NCBI RefSeq assembly: GCF_000373105.1
Contig: NZ_KB890417.1
Span: 109,245-173,244, forward strand
Direction: 5' to 3'
Source of the DNA: Neolewinella persica DSM 23188
Lineage (GTDB): Bacteria > Bacteroidota > Bacteroidia > Chitinophagales > Saprospiraceae
Length of the DNA stretch: 64,000 nucleotides
The translations under genes were made by a program, and so were the position numbers. Under the pieces are notes generated by a model. It was not told where the DNA came from and did no database searches. It saw only the letters and a list, made by a program, of their open reading frames with translations. Of this stretch, positions 50,508 through 59,377 are shown one piece after another; position 1 is the stretch's first letter; every line of letters begins with the position of its first letter.

Positions 50508-51464
50508 ATGAACCGCTTTTTAACGCTCTTACTCCTCCTGGTCTGTACTTTCCAACTGTCCGCCCAAGCACCTGAACTGATCAAGTTCCAGGCCATTGCG
50601 CGTGATGCAGACAACAATGCCATCACCTCCGCCATTGATGTGCGGCTTACCGTACTGAAGGGCAGCGCCAATGGAACTGTCGTATACGTCGACGAACAAA
50701 CCGTGACGCCCAACAGCCGCGGGCTGTTTGCAATGAACTTGGGTGCCGGCCCGGCCTCTGGCAATTTTACCAACATCGGCTGGTCTACCGATGATCATTT
50801 CCTGTTGGCGGAAATCCGCCAGGCCATTGGCCAGCCGTATGAGGCATTGGGGGCCGCTCAACCCATCCTCAGCGTCCCCTACGCCCTTTACGGCGAGGAT
50901 GATGACGCTGACCCCCAGAACGAGATCCAGACCCTAAGCCTTAGCAGAGCGGGCAACATTATGCTCAGTCGAGGTGGTGGCTCCATTGACCTCAACCTGC
51001 CCACCAGCCGGATCATCAGCGTCCCCGCCGGGGCCCTGGATTACAATTCTAACAGCACGATCATTACCAACACCGGTACGGGCCTGGTTTGGGAAAACAG
51101 TTTCTCCAATTCCGCCTCGATCTTTTTAGCAAAGCCTGCAGATTATAGCGGAGGGGACGTCACCTTTAAGCTTAGTTTCCTCATATCGACTAATAACAGT
51201 GGTAACGTCGATTTCTTCATCCGACCACGCTCCTATAACAATGGTTCCACCTTTGGTGATGCAGGCAGCGTTGCCGGAACCGCCGTCTCTGTAACTCCAA
51301 CTACCGGTTTCGGTCGCATCTACGAACAAGAAATCACCATTCCTGCCAATCGGCTGGCTGGTGACTGGTGGCTGATTTCCATTCAGCGAAATTCGAATAC
51401 AACCAACGCACTGACCAACGACGTGAATGTACTGGGGACTTCGTTGGAGTTTGGGGTGCGATAG
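50508..51464 (+). CDS. Secreted protein with Bacteroidota tail-fibre-like N-terminal domain
   Basis: This 318-aa protein has a signal peptide (~1-20, LSAQ). Residues ~22-130 (ELIKFQAIARDADNNAITSA, VRLTVLKGSANGTVVYVDEQ, FAMNLGAGP, ILSVPYALYGED) are a domain very common in Bacteroidota surface proteins, often ahead of tail-fibre or collagen-like repeats. The rest (~135-318) is beta-rich and unassigned. It could be a surface adhesin. Its start lies 20 bp after the previous gene, and the transcript ends at a strong terminator at 51593. Confidence 0.72.
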   Translation: MNRFLTLLLLLVCTFQLSAQAPELIKFQAIARDADNNAITSAIDVRLTVLKGSANGTVVYVDEQTVTPNSRGLFAMNLGAGPASGNFTNIGWSTDDHFLLAEIRQAIGQPYEALGAAQPILSVPYALYGEDDDADPQNEIQTLSLSRAGNIMLSRGGGSIDLNLPTSRIISVPAGALDYNSNSTIITNTGTGLVWENSFSNSASIFLAKPADYSGGDVTFKLSFLISTNNSGNVDFFIRPRSYNNGSTFGDAGSVAGTAVSVTPTTGFGRIYEQEITIPANRLAGDWWLISIQRNSNTTNALTNDVNVLGTSLEFGVR

Positions 51465-51470
51465 CAACCT

Positions 51471-51580
51471 GACCTCGAAGCGTTGTGTAGCAACCTTTGA
51501 GCGTCCGGTTGCTGGTGATCGGAGGGCTAAAACCGCAGCAGGTCGGACGTTAAAAGGTCCCTGCGGGACGCTTCGAGGTC
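51471..51580. repeat. Fold-back element, GACCTCGAAGCGT family
   Basis: GACCTCGAAGCGT (51471-51483) is inverted at 51568-51580. The arms continue in register with ACCTTT, CGTCCG and a GCTG/CTGC block. Each arm contains a small hairpin at the same place with different sequence: GTTG-TGTAG-CAAC on the left and GTCCC-TGC-GGGAC on the right, so the stem is kept while bases change. Confidence 0.7.
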
Positions 51581-51592
51581 CGCCTGCCATAG

Positions 51593-51629
51593 AAAAGGGG
51601 ATAGAGCATTGCCTGCTCCATCCCCTTTT
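51593..51629. terminator. Bidirectional intrinsic terminator
   Basis: AAAAGGGGATAGAGCA pairs with TGCTCCATCCCCTTTT with one mismatch and a 5-nt loop. U-tracts are produced on either strand. It serves the convergent secreted protein (plus) and periplasmic-binding protein (minus) genes. Confidence 0.85.
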
Positions 51630-51633
51630 CTTC

Positions 51634-51650
51634 GCACCTGCGGCCGCGCC
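51634..51650 (+). repeat. 17-nt copy of the GC-rich word at a gene end
   Basis: GCACCTGCGGCCGCGCC sits between the bidirectional terminator and the stop codon of the periplasmic-binding protein gene, touching the last base of that gene. Confidence 0.85.
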
Positions 51651-53197
51651 TAATTGACGCGCTTAAATGCGTACTCTTTGAACTGAAGGATGTTCACATA
51701 CTTATTTTCAAAGCGATCCAATTGAGACTGCTCGAAATTAGTAGCACCAGCTGGCACCACCGCCACCGGCTCGAACCGGAAACGGGTATGCAGCAAGTCT
51801 TCTGGGTTGGCCTCCAACGCGTACTGAAAACGGGTCCCATTCTCGGCGGCCATTCGCAGGAAGTAGCGGGTTACATCGTACCCGACGTAAGCCTCATCCC
51901 TCGGAAGGGCAGCGTAGCGCTCGAAGAACTTACGCCGAAACTCCCGTACCGCCGGATTCAGCTTATCGACGTATACACTGCTCGAAACGTGCACGTTGGT
52001 ACCTTCGTAGTAATCAAAATTGATGCGGGTAAAATCAATCCACTGAGGCAACCCGTACACCGCCACGTTACGACCAAAATCGTCACGTGTTTCCGAGTAC
52101 AATACCCGGAGGAAGTTGGCTACAAAAGACTCATCTTCATAGATGGGAACGATGAAAACTGTTTTCCGGCCGCGCATGTATTCGCTCAGGTTGGTGTTCT
52201 CATTATTCATGTCCACCTGCACCTCTTCAAGTGGTTCGATTTGGGCATTGCCCGTCAGAATTTTGTATTCGTCCTGGAGATAACCCAGGCGTGCCTTTTG
52301 GTTAGGGTCCATTCCCGTTACCAGCACAATACGGTCGGCCCGTTGCGTTTGGTAGGCATGCCGCAGCAAGGAGCGCATGTGCGTTTCCAGGGTAGGGTTC
52401 ACCTGAATATAGTTGGGGTTATTCTGGCTTACACCACCAGCGGCGCTGTAGGGAGAAATTAACACCGTTTCTTTTCCCCTGGCTGCTTCGGCCAGCGTAG
52501 TCACGTTGTTCTTAAGATATGGGCCGATGACCAACTGTGCCTGGTTGAATTCCGGGCTGGCAGTAATAATTTGCGTCTTCTCGGAGCTCGCCCGGGTATC
52601 CTGAACGTTAACGTTGTAGTTAACGGTTCCCCGGCTGCGCATTTCATCGAGGGCAATTTTTGCACCGCTGTAAAAGTGCAAGGCCCAAATGGAGTTGGGG
52701 TCCACATTGTCCTCACTACCGAGGTAGCGATCAGTCAGGAACGGTAGGGCAAAGTCTACGTTATACCCGCTAAGGAGGCGAGACCCCGTGGGAGTCGTTC
52801 CCGTTTGCGTGATCGGACTGGTTCCGGTGCCAGTCGTCGGATTGGTCGTTGGGTTGGTCCCCGGGATAAAGTCCGTAACGCCTTCTTCAACGATGGGTGG
52901 GGTTCTGTCTTCGGGGACGATCGTCCACCGGATAGTGTCCATCCGGTCTGTAGGCGCATTGGCTACATAGACATAGGTACCGGTTACCGGATCGTAGACG
53001 CGGCGGCTCTGCACCGGATCCAATTCGGGGTCATCCGTATTGGTTTGGTCGGTGCGATTTGTCCGGTCCGGATCGGGAGTGGAGATGGGTTTGAAGAGTT
53101 CACAGGAAGACAGGCCGAGCAGCGTGCAAGCCAGCAAGGCGAAAAATCCAAGTTTACTCCCACTCAATTGTGGCTGGTGGTTTTGTGCTGATGTCAT
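51650..53197 (-). CDS. Periplasmic-binding-protein-like lipoprotein (type I fold)
   Basis: This 515-aa protein has a lipoprotein signal ending LLGLSSC (Cys32) and a Thr/Pro/Asp-rich linker (~36-150, [16 protein letters not shown]). A receptor-family ligand-binding domain (~160-510) follows: [56 protein letters not shown]..., [15 protein letters not shown]. Such proteins in Bacteroidota are often unlinked to ABC transporters, as here. The ATG at 53197 lies inside guaA, giving a 44-bp overlap, but no later Met precedes the signal peptide. Confidence 0.78.
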   Translation of the reverse strand: MTSAQNHQPQLSGSKLGFFALLACTLLGLSSCELFKPISTPDPDRTNRTDQTNTDDPELDPVQSRRVYDPVTGTYVYVANAPTDRMDTIRWTIVPEDRTPPIVEEGVTDFIPGTNPTTNPTTGTGTSPITQTGTTPTGSRLLSGYNVDFALPFLTDRYLGSEDNVDPNSIWALHFYSGAKIALDEMRSRGTVNYNVNVQDTRASSEKTQIITASPEFNQAQLVIGPYLKNNVTTLAEAARGKETVLISPYSAAGGVSQNNPNYIQVNPTLETHMRSLLRHAYQTQRADRIVLVTGMDPNQKARLGYLQDEYKILTGNAQIEPLEEVQVDMNNENTNLSEYMRGRKTVFIVPIYEDESFVANFLRVLYSETRDDFGRNVAVYGLPQWIDFTRINFDYYEGTNVHVSSSVYVDKLNPAVREFRRKFFERYAALPRDEAYVGYDVTRYFLRMAAENGTRFQYALEANPEDLLHTRFRFEPVAVVPAGATNFEQSQLDRFENKYVNILQFKEYAFKRVN

Positions 53198-54698
53198 AGA
53201 CGACTCGATTAATCCCTTTAACGTTATTGATGATCGAACTGCTGACCGAGGCCAGGAAGTCGTAAGGTAGGTGGCTCCATTCGGCGGTCATACCGTCGGT
53301 TGAATTTACGGCACGCAGCGCTACTGCCTGCTCATAGGTACGTTCATCACCCATTACCCCAACGGATTGAACGGGTAAAAGGATGGTACCAGCTTGCCAT
53401 ACCTTATCGTATAAACCGTATTCCCGCATTTTGTTGATGTAGATGGCGTCTGCTTTTTGCAGCAAATCCACCTTTTCGGGGGTAATGTCTCCCAAAATCC
53501 GGATGGCCAGCCCCGGGCCGGGGAACGGATGGCGTTTGATCAGGTGATCTGCCATGCCCATTTCGGTACCAACGCGGCGCACCTCATCCTTGAAAAGGAA
53601 GCGTAGCGGCTCTACGATCTTCAGGCCCATTTTGGCGGGCAGCCCACCAACGTTGTGGTGGCTTTTGATGGTTACCGACGGACCGTGTACGCTAACGCTT
53701 TCGATCACGTCGGGATAAATGGTCCCCTGTGCGAGGTACTTGATGTTGGTCAGTTTCTTTGCCTCCCGGTCGAATACATCGATGAAGGTCTTACCGATGG
53801 CTTTGCGTTTTTTCTCCGGGTCGGAGATACCGGCGAGGGCATCATAAAACTCCTGCTTGGCGTCGATGCCGGTTACGTTGAGTCCCATGCCTTCGTAGCC
53901 CTTCAGCACTTCTTCGAATTCGTCTTTACGGAGCAGTCCGTTATCAATGAAGAAACAGAACAGGCGTTTGCCGATGGCTTTATGCAGGAGTATGGCAGCC
54001 ACGGAGCTGTCTACACCGCCACTGAGGCCAAGAAGTACGCGGTCCTCTCCGCCGATCTTGGCCTGGAGTTCGGCCACGGTATCGTCTACGAAGTGTGCGG
54101 GTGTCCAGTTTCCGGTACAACCAGCAATGTCGATCACGAAATTTTTCAGTAAGTCCTTACCGTCCAGGCTATGGTACACCTCTGGGTGGAATTGGATGCA
54201 GTAGACCGGCGCGTTGAAGGCACCTGGCTTGCTGCCGAAGGCGGCTACTTCCACGTCGGCCGTACTGGCCAGCAACTCAAAAGATTCGGGAATTGCTTTA
54301 ATGGTGTCCCCGTGGCTCATCCATACCTGGCTGCCGGTTTCGAGGCCGGCAAAAAGGCCTTCCGGCTGGTGAACCCGGGCGAGGTTGGCTTTGCCATACT
54401 CGCGCGTATCACTTCGCTCTACCCGCCCGCCGAAATGCTGGGCGATGTACTGGGCACCGTAGCAGATGCCGAGTACCGGCCGCTTGCCGATCAGGGGTTC
54501 AAGATTTGGGTGCAGGGCTTTCTCTTCGCGTACCGAAAAGGGGCTTCCGCTGAGGATAACCGCCTTGATCGTATCGTCCAACACTGGTACCTTATTAAAA
54601 GGCACAATCTCGCTGTACACGTTGAGTTCCCGTATACGGCGCGCAATCAACTGGGTGTATTGGCTGCCAAAGTCTAGGATGAGAACCTTTTCCGTCAT
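53154..54698 (-). CDS. guaA: GMP synthase (glutamine-hydrolysing)
   Basis: This 514-aa enzyme converts XMP to GMP. The class I glutamine amidotransferase domain (~1-190) has nucleophile Cys79 in GICYGAQY and the His-Glu pair in QFHPEVYH. The ATP-pyrophosphatase domain has the P-loop LSGGVDSS (~225), and a dimerisation domain ends KPPATIEWE, identical in style to all GuaA. All catalytic elements are present. A TACCTTCG box lies 6 nt before ATG. The next gene starts within its last 44 bp, so the pair is translationally coupled. Confidence 0.96.
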   Translation of the reverse strand: MTEKVLILDFGSQYTQLIARRIRELNVYSEIVPFNKVPVLDDTIKAVILSGSPFSVREEKALHPNLEPLIGKRPVLGICYGAQYIAQHFGGRVERSDTREYGKANLARVHQPEGLFAGLETGSQVWMSHGDTIKAIPESFELLASTADVEVAAFGSKPGAFNAPVYCIQFHPEVYHSLDGKDLLKNFVIDIAGCTGNWTPAHFVDDTVAELQAKIGGEDRVLLGLSGGVDSSVAAILLHKAIGKRLFCFFIDNGLLRKDEFEEVLKGYEGMGLNVTGIDAKQEFYDALAGISDPEKKRKAIGKTFIDVFDREAKKLTNIKYLAQGTIYPDVIESVSVHGPSVTIKSHHNVGGLPAKMGLKIVEPLRFLFKDEVRRVGTEMGMADHLIKRHPFPGPGLAIRILGDITPEKVDLLQKADAIYINKMREYGLYDKVWQAGTILLPVQSVGVMGDERTYEQAVALRAVNSTDGMTAEWSHLPYDFLASVSSSIINNVKGINRVVYDISTKPPATIEWE

Positions 54699-55252
54699 AG
54701 AGGGCGAAGGTAGGGGTTTAGTCTTTTAGCCTGTTAGTCTTTTGAACTTTTAGTGTCTGCAGGGCGCGGCCGCAGGTGCAAGGAGAAGCTTTGGGAGCAG
54801 CGCTAAGGGGTGCCTGCCCCGTTTAACTTCCGTCGATTAGTTCTGCTTTTGCCCGCAAAACGCCGGCGTTTTCCTAAAGTCTTCCCCGTAAAGAGTGGGA
54901 GAAGTACTGACAAAGCTGCTCAAAAAAGCCCGGCAACTCATCTTATGGCTACCTACCTGATTACTAGTCCTAACGAGAAGCTGCAAGTGTTCAAGGGAGA
55001 ATAAGAACACCCAACATTACCAGCCCTGGCCTCAATTAAAAGCGCGCCCACTTCATTTGGGAACTCAAAATTTATTCCTTTACTTTAGGTGTACGGCGAA
55101 AAATACAATTAAGTTGCTATACTCATCAATAGGTAGTCTGAGAAACTACGTGGCGCTGAGCGCCTGCGAAGGCTACTTCTCTCCAGTCAACTGCATCCCA
55201 AACATCTACGGTTTGGGTATAGCTTTTTAAGCGCCAAAAACAAGTTCAGTCG
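54699..55252. other. 554-bp intergenic region upstream of the Na/Pi transporter
   Basis: It contains an AGTCTTTTAGCCTGTTAGTC word array (54719-54750), then an exact minus-strand 18-bp GC-rich word (54762-54779). A doubtful reading frame (54810-55004) follows whose end reads MATYLITSPNEKLQVFKGE. From ~55060 it becomes AT-rich with small hairpins: GTAGT/ACTAC, GGCGCT-G-AGCGCC and CCCAAAC/GTTTGGG (55197-55219) just before the transporter gene. The last group could be a structured leader. Confidence 0.5.
54762..54779 (-). repeat. Exact copy of the 18-bp GC-rich word upstream of guaA
   Basis: Minus-strand GCACCTGCGGCCGCGCCC lies 64 nt upstream of the guaA ATG, in the same orientation as guaA. Confidence 0.9.
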
Positions 55253-57037
55253 ATGATAAAAAAAGCATTTTTCCCTGTTCTTCTTTTGTTGTTGGGGTGG
55301 GCACTTTTCATAAGCCCGACGGTTAAAGAGGTAGCTGCCGGTGTCGCTATTCTTCTTTTCGGAATGATCATGCTGGAAGAAGGATTCAATGCTTTTGTTC
55401 AAGGGCCTTTGCAAAAACTGTTGCGGCGGGTTACTGACAAGCTGTATAAAAGTTTGGGACTGGGATTCATCACAACGGCATTTTTGCAGTCCAGTTCTTT
55501 GATCAGCGTAATCACCATTTCATTCCTCAGCGCTGGCTTGATTGAACTTCATGCAGGGATAGGCATCATTTTCGGGGCTAATTTAGGAACTACAGCAACA
55601 GCCTGGTTAGTCTCAATTTTTGGTTTGAATATTAAAGTATCGGCTTTAGCAATGCCGATGCTTGCCTTTGGAATCCTCTTCGTATTTCAAAAGACAAAAA
55701 ACCTGAAGGGCATTGGTTACATTCTGGCCGGGCTGGGTTTCTTTTTCCTTGGGATCCACTTTATGAAGCAAGGTTTTGATGTTTATCAGGACAGCATCAA
55801 TCTGGCCGACTATTCGATGCCGGGCTTCTGGGGGCTGATCATTTATACCTTTATTGGAATTATCATCACCCTTATTTTACAATCCAGCAGTGCAGCCATG
55901 GCATTAATACTCACCGCACTTGCAGTGGGGCAAATAACTTATAACAATTCCCTGGCACTCGCTATCGGCGCGAACGTTGGAACTACCATTACCGCGATAG
56001 TCGGATCACTGACTTCTAATGTTGAAGGAAAACGACTTGCCGGAGCACATCTGATTTTCAACCTGGTGACTGGTCTCATTGCCCTTGTTTTTATTGGACC
56101 GTTTGGGCAATTGGTGGACTTTATTTCCTCCTCAACTGGTATTGCTCCGGACAATTACCCCATCAAACTATCTATTTTCCACACAGTGTTCAACCTTACC
56201 GGGGTAATCGTAATGGTGCCATTTGTTAATCCTTTGGTCAAAGGATTAACAAAAATGTTCGTTGAAAAGAAAAAAGTTGATAAAATAGAACATCCCGTAT
56301 ACCTTAACCAAAGCGTGCTTGCTTACCCGCAAACGGCCCTACGTGCGCTTCTGAACGAAAGTAAAAGGTTGTTTGAAAAGGCAACTTTTGAGATTGTTGC
56401 TCACGGTCTCAATTTGCACATAACGGATATAGTAGGCGATGAAAAATTAAAAAATATAATCAGGAAGTCTAATGCGGAACTTGACATCGACATTGACGAA
56501 CTGTATTATAATAAAGTAAAAATAATTTATAGTAAAATAATCAAATACGCGACCCTGGCGCAGAGTAAATTCCCCTTGTTGCCTAAAACGATGGAGACAT
56601 TTACACGGATCAAGTTAGCCAATCGAAATATAGTAGAGACCATTAAAAGCATTCGTGGCTTGCGAAAAAACGTAAACCACTACATGCTCTCCGACAACAA
56701 ATACATTAAAAAAGAGTATAACGAAATGAGGCATAAGGTTTCTCGTGTTCTGCGGGAAATTCACATTACCAAAGAGCAAAAAAGCCCCGAACTTCATTTA
56801 AAAAGACTCGAAGCATTAAAAGAGAAAGCGAATAAAAGCGATGTACTAACAAATGGCACACTTGACAAATTGATTAGGGAGCAGAAGATTTCCAGCGTCA
56901 TGGCAACATCTCTGGTCAATGACAGTAACAAAGTGGCAGACATTATGAAAAAACTGATTGAGACTGCAGAATTGCTCTATATAGATAGTGACACGCTCAT
57001 AAGCTTATCGGAACAGGAAGAGGTAGCGCATGGTTAG
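55253..57037 (+). CDS. Na/Pi cotransporter family protein with PhoU-like C-terminus
   Basis: This 594-aa inner-membrane transporter has two inverted sets of helices with the family's QSSS signatures: LGFITTAFLQSSSLISVITI (~75-94) and ILQSSSAAMALILTALAVGQ (~203-222), plus GANLGTT and GANVGTT. A C-terminal cytosolic PhoU-like helical domain (~350-590) follows. It imports phosphate with sodium. Codon use is clearly AT-richer than the rest of the window (for example a run of Lys/Ile/Asn AT codons near 56440-56540), suggesting horizontal acquisition. Hairpins stand before the ATG. Confidence 0.9.
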   Translation: MIKKAFFPVLLLLLGWALFISPTVKEVAAGVAILLFGMIMLEEGFNAFVQGPLQKLLRRVTDKLYKSLGLGFITTAFLQSSSLISVITISFLSAGLIELHAGIGIIFGANLGTTATAWLVSIFGLNIKVSALAMPMLAFGILFVFQKTKNLKGIGYILAGLGFFFLGIHFMKQGFDVYQDSINLADYSMPGFWGLIIYTFIGIIITLILQSSSAAMALILTALAVGQITYNNSLALAIGANVGTTITAIVGSLTSNVEGKRLAGAHLIFNLVTGLIALVFIGPFGQLVDFISSSTGIAPDNYPIKLSIFHTVFNLTGVIVMVPFVNPLVKGLTKMFVEKKKVDKIEHPVYLNQSVLAYPQTALRALLNESKRLFEKATFEIVAHGLNLHITDIVGDEKLKNIIRKSNAELDIDIDELYYNKVKIIYSKIIKYATLAQSKFPLLPKTMETFTRIKLANRNIVETIKSIRGLRKNVNHYMLSDNKYIKKEYNEMRHKVSRVLREIHITKEQKSPELHLKRLEALKEKANKSDVLTNGTLDKLIREQKISSVMATSLVNDSNKVADIMKKLIETAELLYIDSDTLISLSEQEEVAHG

Positions 57038-57277
57038 CGAAGGGAAGTAAGTATGGAGGCTGAAGCTTGCGCAGTAAATTCCATTGAATACATGCCGGAA
57101 GGCAATCAGCCATGCTGTTAGTCCAACACCCGTTCCTGGGGCAACACTCAATTCCTCTTTCCCAAATTCTTCCCTGCTATGCTCCGGGAGCCTGCCGGAG
57201 GCATTTCTGTCTGGACTAAAATCCCTCTCCGAGCTACCTTCACTGAACCATATTTGCTCCCTGCTGTTTTTCCCGGT

Positions 57278-57772
57278 ATGACGGCATTACTCTATTTAGG
57301 CATCACACTGGCCACCGTAGCGGGCATGGAATTCGTCGCCTGGGCGGCGCATAAGTACCTTATGCATGGTTGGCTGTGGAACTGGCATGAAGACCACCAT
57401 CGCCCACACCATGAAGAAGACGGTTTTTTTGAAAAGAACGACCTGTTCTTTCTTGTTTTTGCGATCCCCAGTGCTGCCTCCTACATCATCGGCTTAAACG
57501 TGGACAACTTGTTCTGGCTAACTTTTGTAGGTATCGGCATCAGCATTTACGGGCTGATCTACTTCCTTATCCACGACGTCTATATCCATCGTCGGTTCAG
57601 CTGGTTCAAGCAACTTGACAGCAAATACAGTCGCGCCATCCTGCGGGCACACGGCAACCACCATGCCGTTACCGAAAAGGATGGCTGCGAAAGCTTCGGC
57701 CTGCTGGTAGTGGATGACAAGTACTTCGGCAAGCGAAGTGAATGGCAAAAGAAGGAAGAGGTTAGTTCATAG
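57278..57772 (+). CDS. crtZ: Beta-carotene hydroxylase (CrtZ-type, fatty acid hydroxylase superfamily)
   Basis: This 164-aa membrane di-iron enzyme has four histidine clusters: HKYLMH (~25-30), HEDHHRPHH (~38-46), HDVYIHRR (~99-106) and HGNHHAVTEKDG (~125-136). Length and motifs match bacterial CrtZ, which adds hydroxyl groups to beta-carotene to make zeaxanthin. No other carotenoid genes are in the window. ATG at 57278 is chosen because the longer frame from 57179 adds a poorly conserved, Cys/Pro-containing leader; CATATTTG lies just upstream as a weak -7 box. Confidence 0.9.
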   Translation: MTALLYLGITLATVAGMEFVAWAAHKYLMHGWLWNWHEDHHRPHHEEDGFFEKNDLFFLVFAIPSAASYIIGLNVDNLFWLTFVGIGISIYGLIYFLIHDVYIHRRFSWFKQLDSKYSRAILRAHGNHHAVTEKDGCESFGLLVVDDKYFGKRSEWQKKEEVSS

Positions 57773-57900
57773 TTCAGTAGTTCATAGCCGGCAAAATTTG
57801 TCGCGAAATTTGAAGTTAGTACCTTTATCCGGAGGTAATAATCCTCGATACTACGGTATACAGACTATTTACTACCGACTATTGAACCATGATCTAAGTA

Positions 57901-58467
57901 ATGGAAGACCGTCTTTTAGATAAAATTGCCGAGCCGTTCAACCTCAATCTCCCGGAGTATGCTTCGATGGAGGAAATGATTGACAACTTGCTACCGGTGG
58001 TTGGAAAGTATAGCGATCCTTCGCTGGCAGATGAAGACGCGGCGATATACAAGGTGGACTGGGTCAAAATGACCGATGTTCCCGGAGTTAAGGTAGTTAG
58101 TTTACACACGTTTATGGCCAACAGCGGAGAAGTCCGCATCGCCAACGATGGTAAGATGGACGCCATGTCGTTTAAAGTGCTCACTTCTAAGCGTGTTATC
58201 GTTGGCCAGAGTATCCATCGGGAAGCTTATATGTATGAGCTGGCCTTTATGGACAACGATTTCCTCATTCTGAAACGTCACGGCAACGAAGCCAATTTTC
58301 AACGCGGTAAATATCTTTTTTACTGCCGGGAGGCCATCGGAACCCGCCTGGAGTGGCACGAGGCGTTGGAACAAATTGCCGATAAATACCGCAATAACAA
58401 CTTCCCATGGTGGATTGTGGTGGTGGTATTAGTTATCGTAGTAGGGGCGCTGGCTTACCTTCGGTAG
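57901..58467 (+). CDS. Tail-anchored hypothetical protein
   Basis: This 188-aa protein is predicted cytoplasmic except for a single C-terminal membrane helix (WWIVVVVLVIVVGALAYLR at the very end). The soluble part (MEDRLLDKIAEPFNLNLPEY ... MDAMSFKVLTSKRVIVGQSI ... FQRGKYLFYCREAIG) matches no family I recognise. Orientation by the positive-inside rule would leave the bulk in the cytoplasm. A composite tandem repeat begins right at its stop codon. Confidence 0.65.
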   Translation: MEDRLLDKIAEPFNLNLPEYASMEEMIDNLLPVVGKYSDPSLADEDAAIYKVDWVKMTDVPGVKVVSLHTFMANSGEVRIANDGKMDAMSFKVLTSKRVIVGQSIHREAYMYELAFMDNDFLILKRHGNEANFQRGKYLFYCREAIGTRLEWHEALEQIADKYRNNNFPWWIVVVVLVIVVGALAYLR

Positions 58468-58735
58468 GTGTCAGGTGTCAGGTGTCAGGTGTCAGGTGTC
58501 AGGTGTCAGGTGTCAGGTGTCAGGTGTCAGGTGTCAGGTGTCAGGTGTCAGGTGTCAGGTGTCAGGAAAATAAATTGCCAAGGGCAATTCAACCATTTTT
58601 TTCTGGTTTTATTTTAATAAAGATCCCAAACACGAGTGGGGTGGGCCGCCTCATGCGGTAGCTGCAACCTGCAACGCGCCGAAGGCGCTCTGCAACAGCG
58701 AACGCAGTGAGTGGCTGCAACCTGTAACTATGCAT
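58467..58735 (+). repeat. Composite repeat copy Z: (GTGTCAG)n array plus conserved tail
   Basis: About fourteen perfect 7-bp GTGTCAG units (58468-58565) precede AATTGCC-AAG-GGCAATT (perfect 7-bp stem), a T-rich block and the same tail as X and Y: TGCGGTAGCTGCAACCTGCA, ACGCGCCGAAGGCGCTCTGC, AACA. The array unit differs from the TTGCAGG of X and Y, yet the tail is nearly identical. It ends at the -7 box of the next gene. Confidence 0.85.
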
Positions 58736-58743
58736 TACCTTTG
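58736..58743 (+). promoter_or_regulatory. -7 box 4 nt before the outer-membrane protein ATG
   Basis: TACCTTTG followed by TCCC and ATG at 58748. It predicts a leaderless mRNA, as for proB and the GT-C gene, and fixes the start 18 nt inside the longest reading frame. Confidence 0.7.
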
Positions 58744-58747
58744 TCCC

Positions 58748-59377
58748 ATGCGAAATTACTTGCTGTTAACCTTACTGCTATTGCTTGGAGGGAGCGCGCT
58801 GCGCGCGCAGACGTTCCGGGCCTCCCTGATTGCCGGTGGCAACTTCAGCCAGATTGACGGAGACGACCTATTCGGCTTCCACCAGTTGGGCGTAAACGCC
58901 GGTATTCGGGTAGTAGCCTTACTGGGAGACCGCTGGCGGGTAGGCCCCGAAATTCTCTTCAGCCAGCAGGGAGCCCGTCGCAAAAACAACTCCTTCGAAA
59001 TCAGTGCTTTTGACCGGTTTGACCTTAGCACGCTGGAAGTTCCCATGATGGTGTACTTCAAAGATTGGCGGCTGACGGCGGAGGCGGGTTTCAGTTACCA
59101 ACGGTTGTTCAATTACACCATCATTAGTTCAGGAGGTGAAGACATTACGGCCGCCACACCGCTGAATGATAACCTGGTGGCTTTCAAGGCCGGAGTTACT
59201 TTTTTTGTGACGCCTCGTTTCGGAATGAATATGCGATGGTCGAAGCACATCACCGATATTGACCCCAACGACAGTATAAATACTTCTTTTAAAGGCAGAA
59301 GCGTAAGCGTACGCGCCATCTTCACCCTCGGCCAGGGAGAAGACATCCCTAAACCTCCAACCGAAGAAAAACGATGA
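58748..59377 (+). CDS. Outer-membrane beta-barrel protein (PorT-like family)
   Basis: This 209-aa protein has a signal peptide (~1-21, ALRAQ) and an eight-strand-type small barrel (PF13568 style) with alternating strands: ASLIAGGNFSQIDGDDLFGF, VNAGIRVVALLGDRWRVGPE, LSTLEVPMMVYFKDWRLTAE, FGMNMRWSKHITDI, SVSVRAIFTLG. It ends with a polar tail PKPPTEEKR instead of an aromatic residue. It is probably a structural or adaptor barrel. Its last 4 bp overlap the next gene's ATG. Confidence 0.8.
   Translation: MRNYLLLTLLLLLGGSALRAQTFRASLIAGGNFSQIDGDDLFGFHQLGVNAGIRVVALLGDRWRVGPEILFSQQGARRKNNSFEISAFDRFDLSTLEVPMMVYFKDWRLTAEAGFSYQRLFNYTIISSGGEDITAATPLNDNLVAFKAGVTFFVTPRFGMNMRWSKHITDIDPNDSINTSFKGRSVSVRAIFTLGQGEDIPKPPTEEKR

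Noticed and set aside
54810..55004. 64-codon frame ending MATYLITSPNEKLQVFKGE
   Set aside because: The last 20 codons look protein-like but the frame is short, has no family match and lies in a repeat-rich spacer; perhaps a relic.
55197..55252. Known riboswitch ahead of the Na/Pi transporter
   Set aside because: Hairpins are present but I recognise no conserved riboswitch core.
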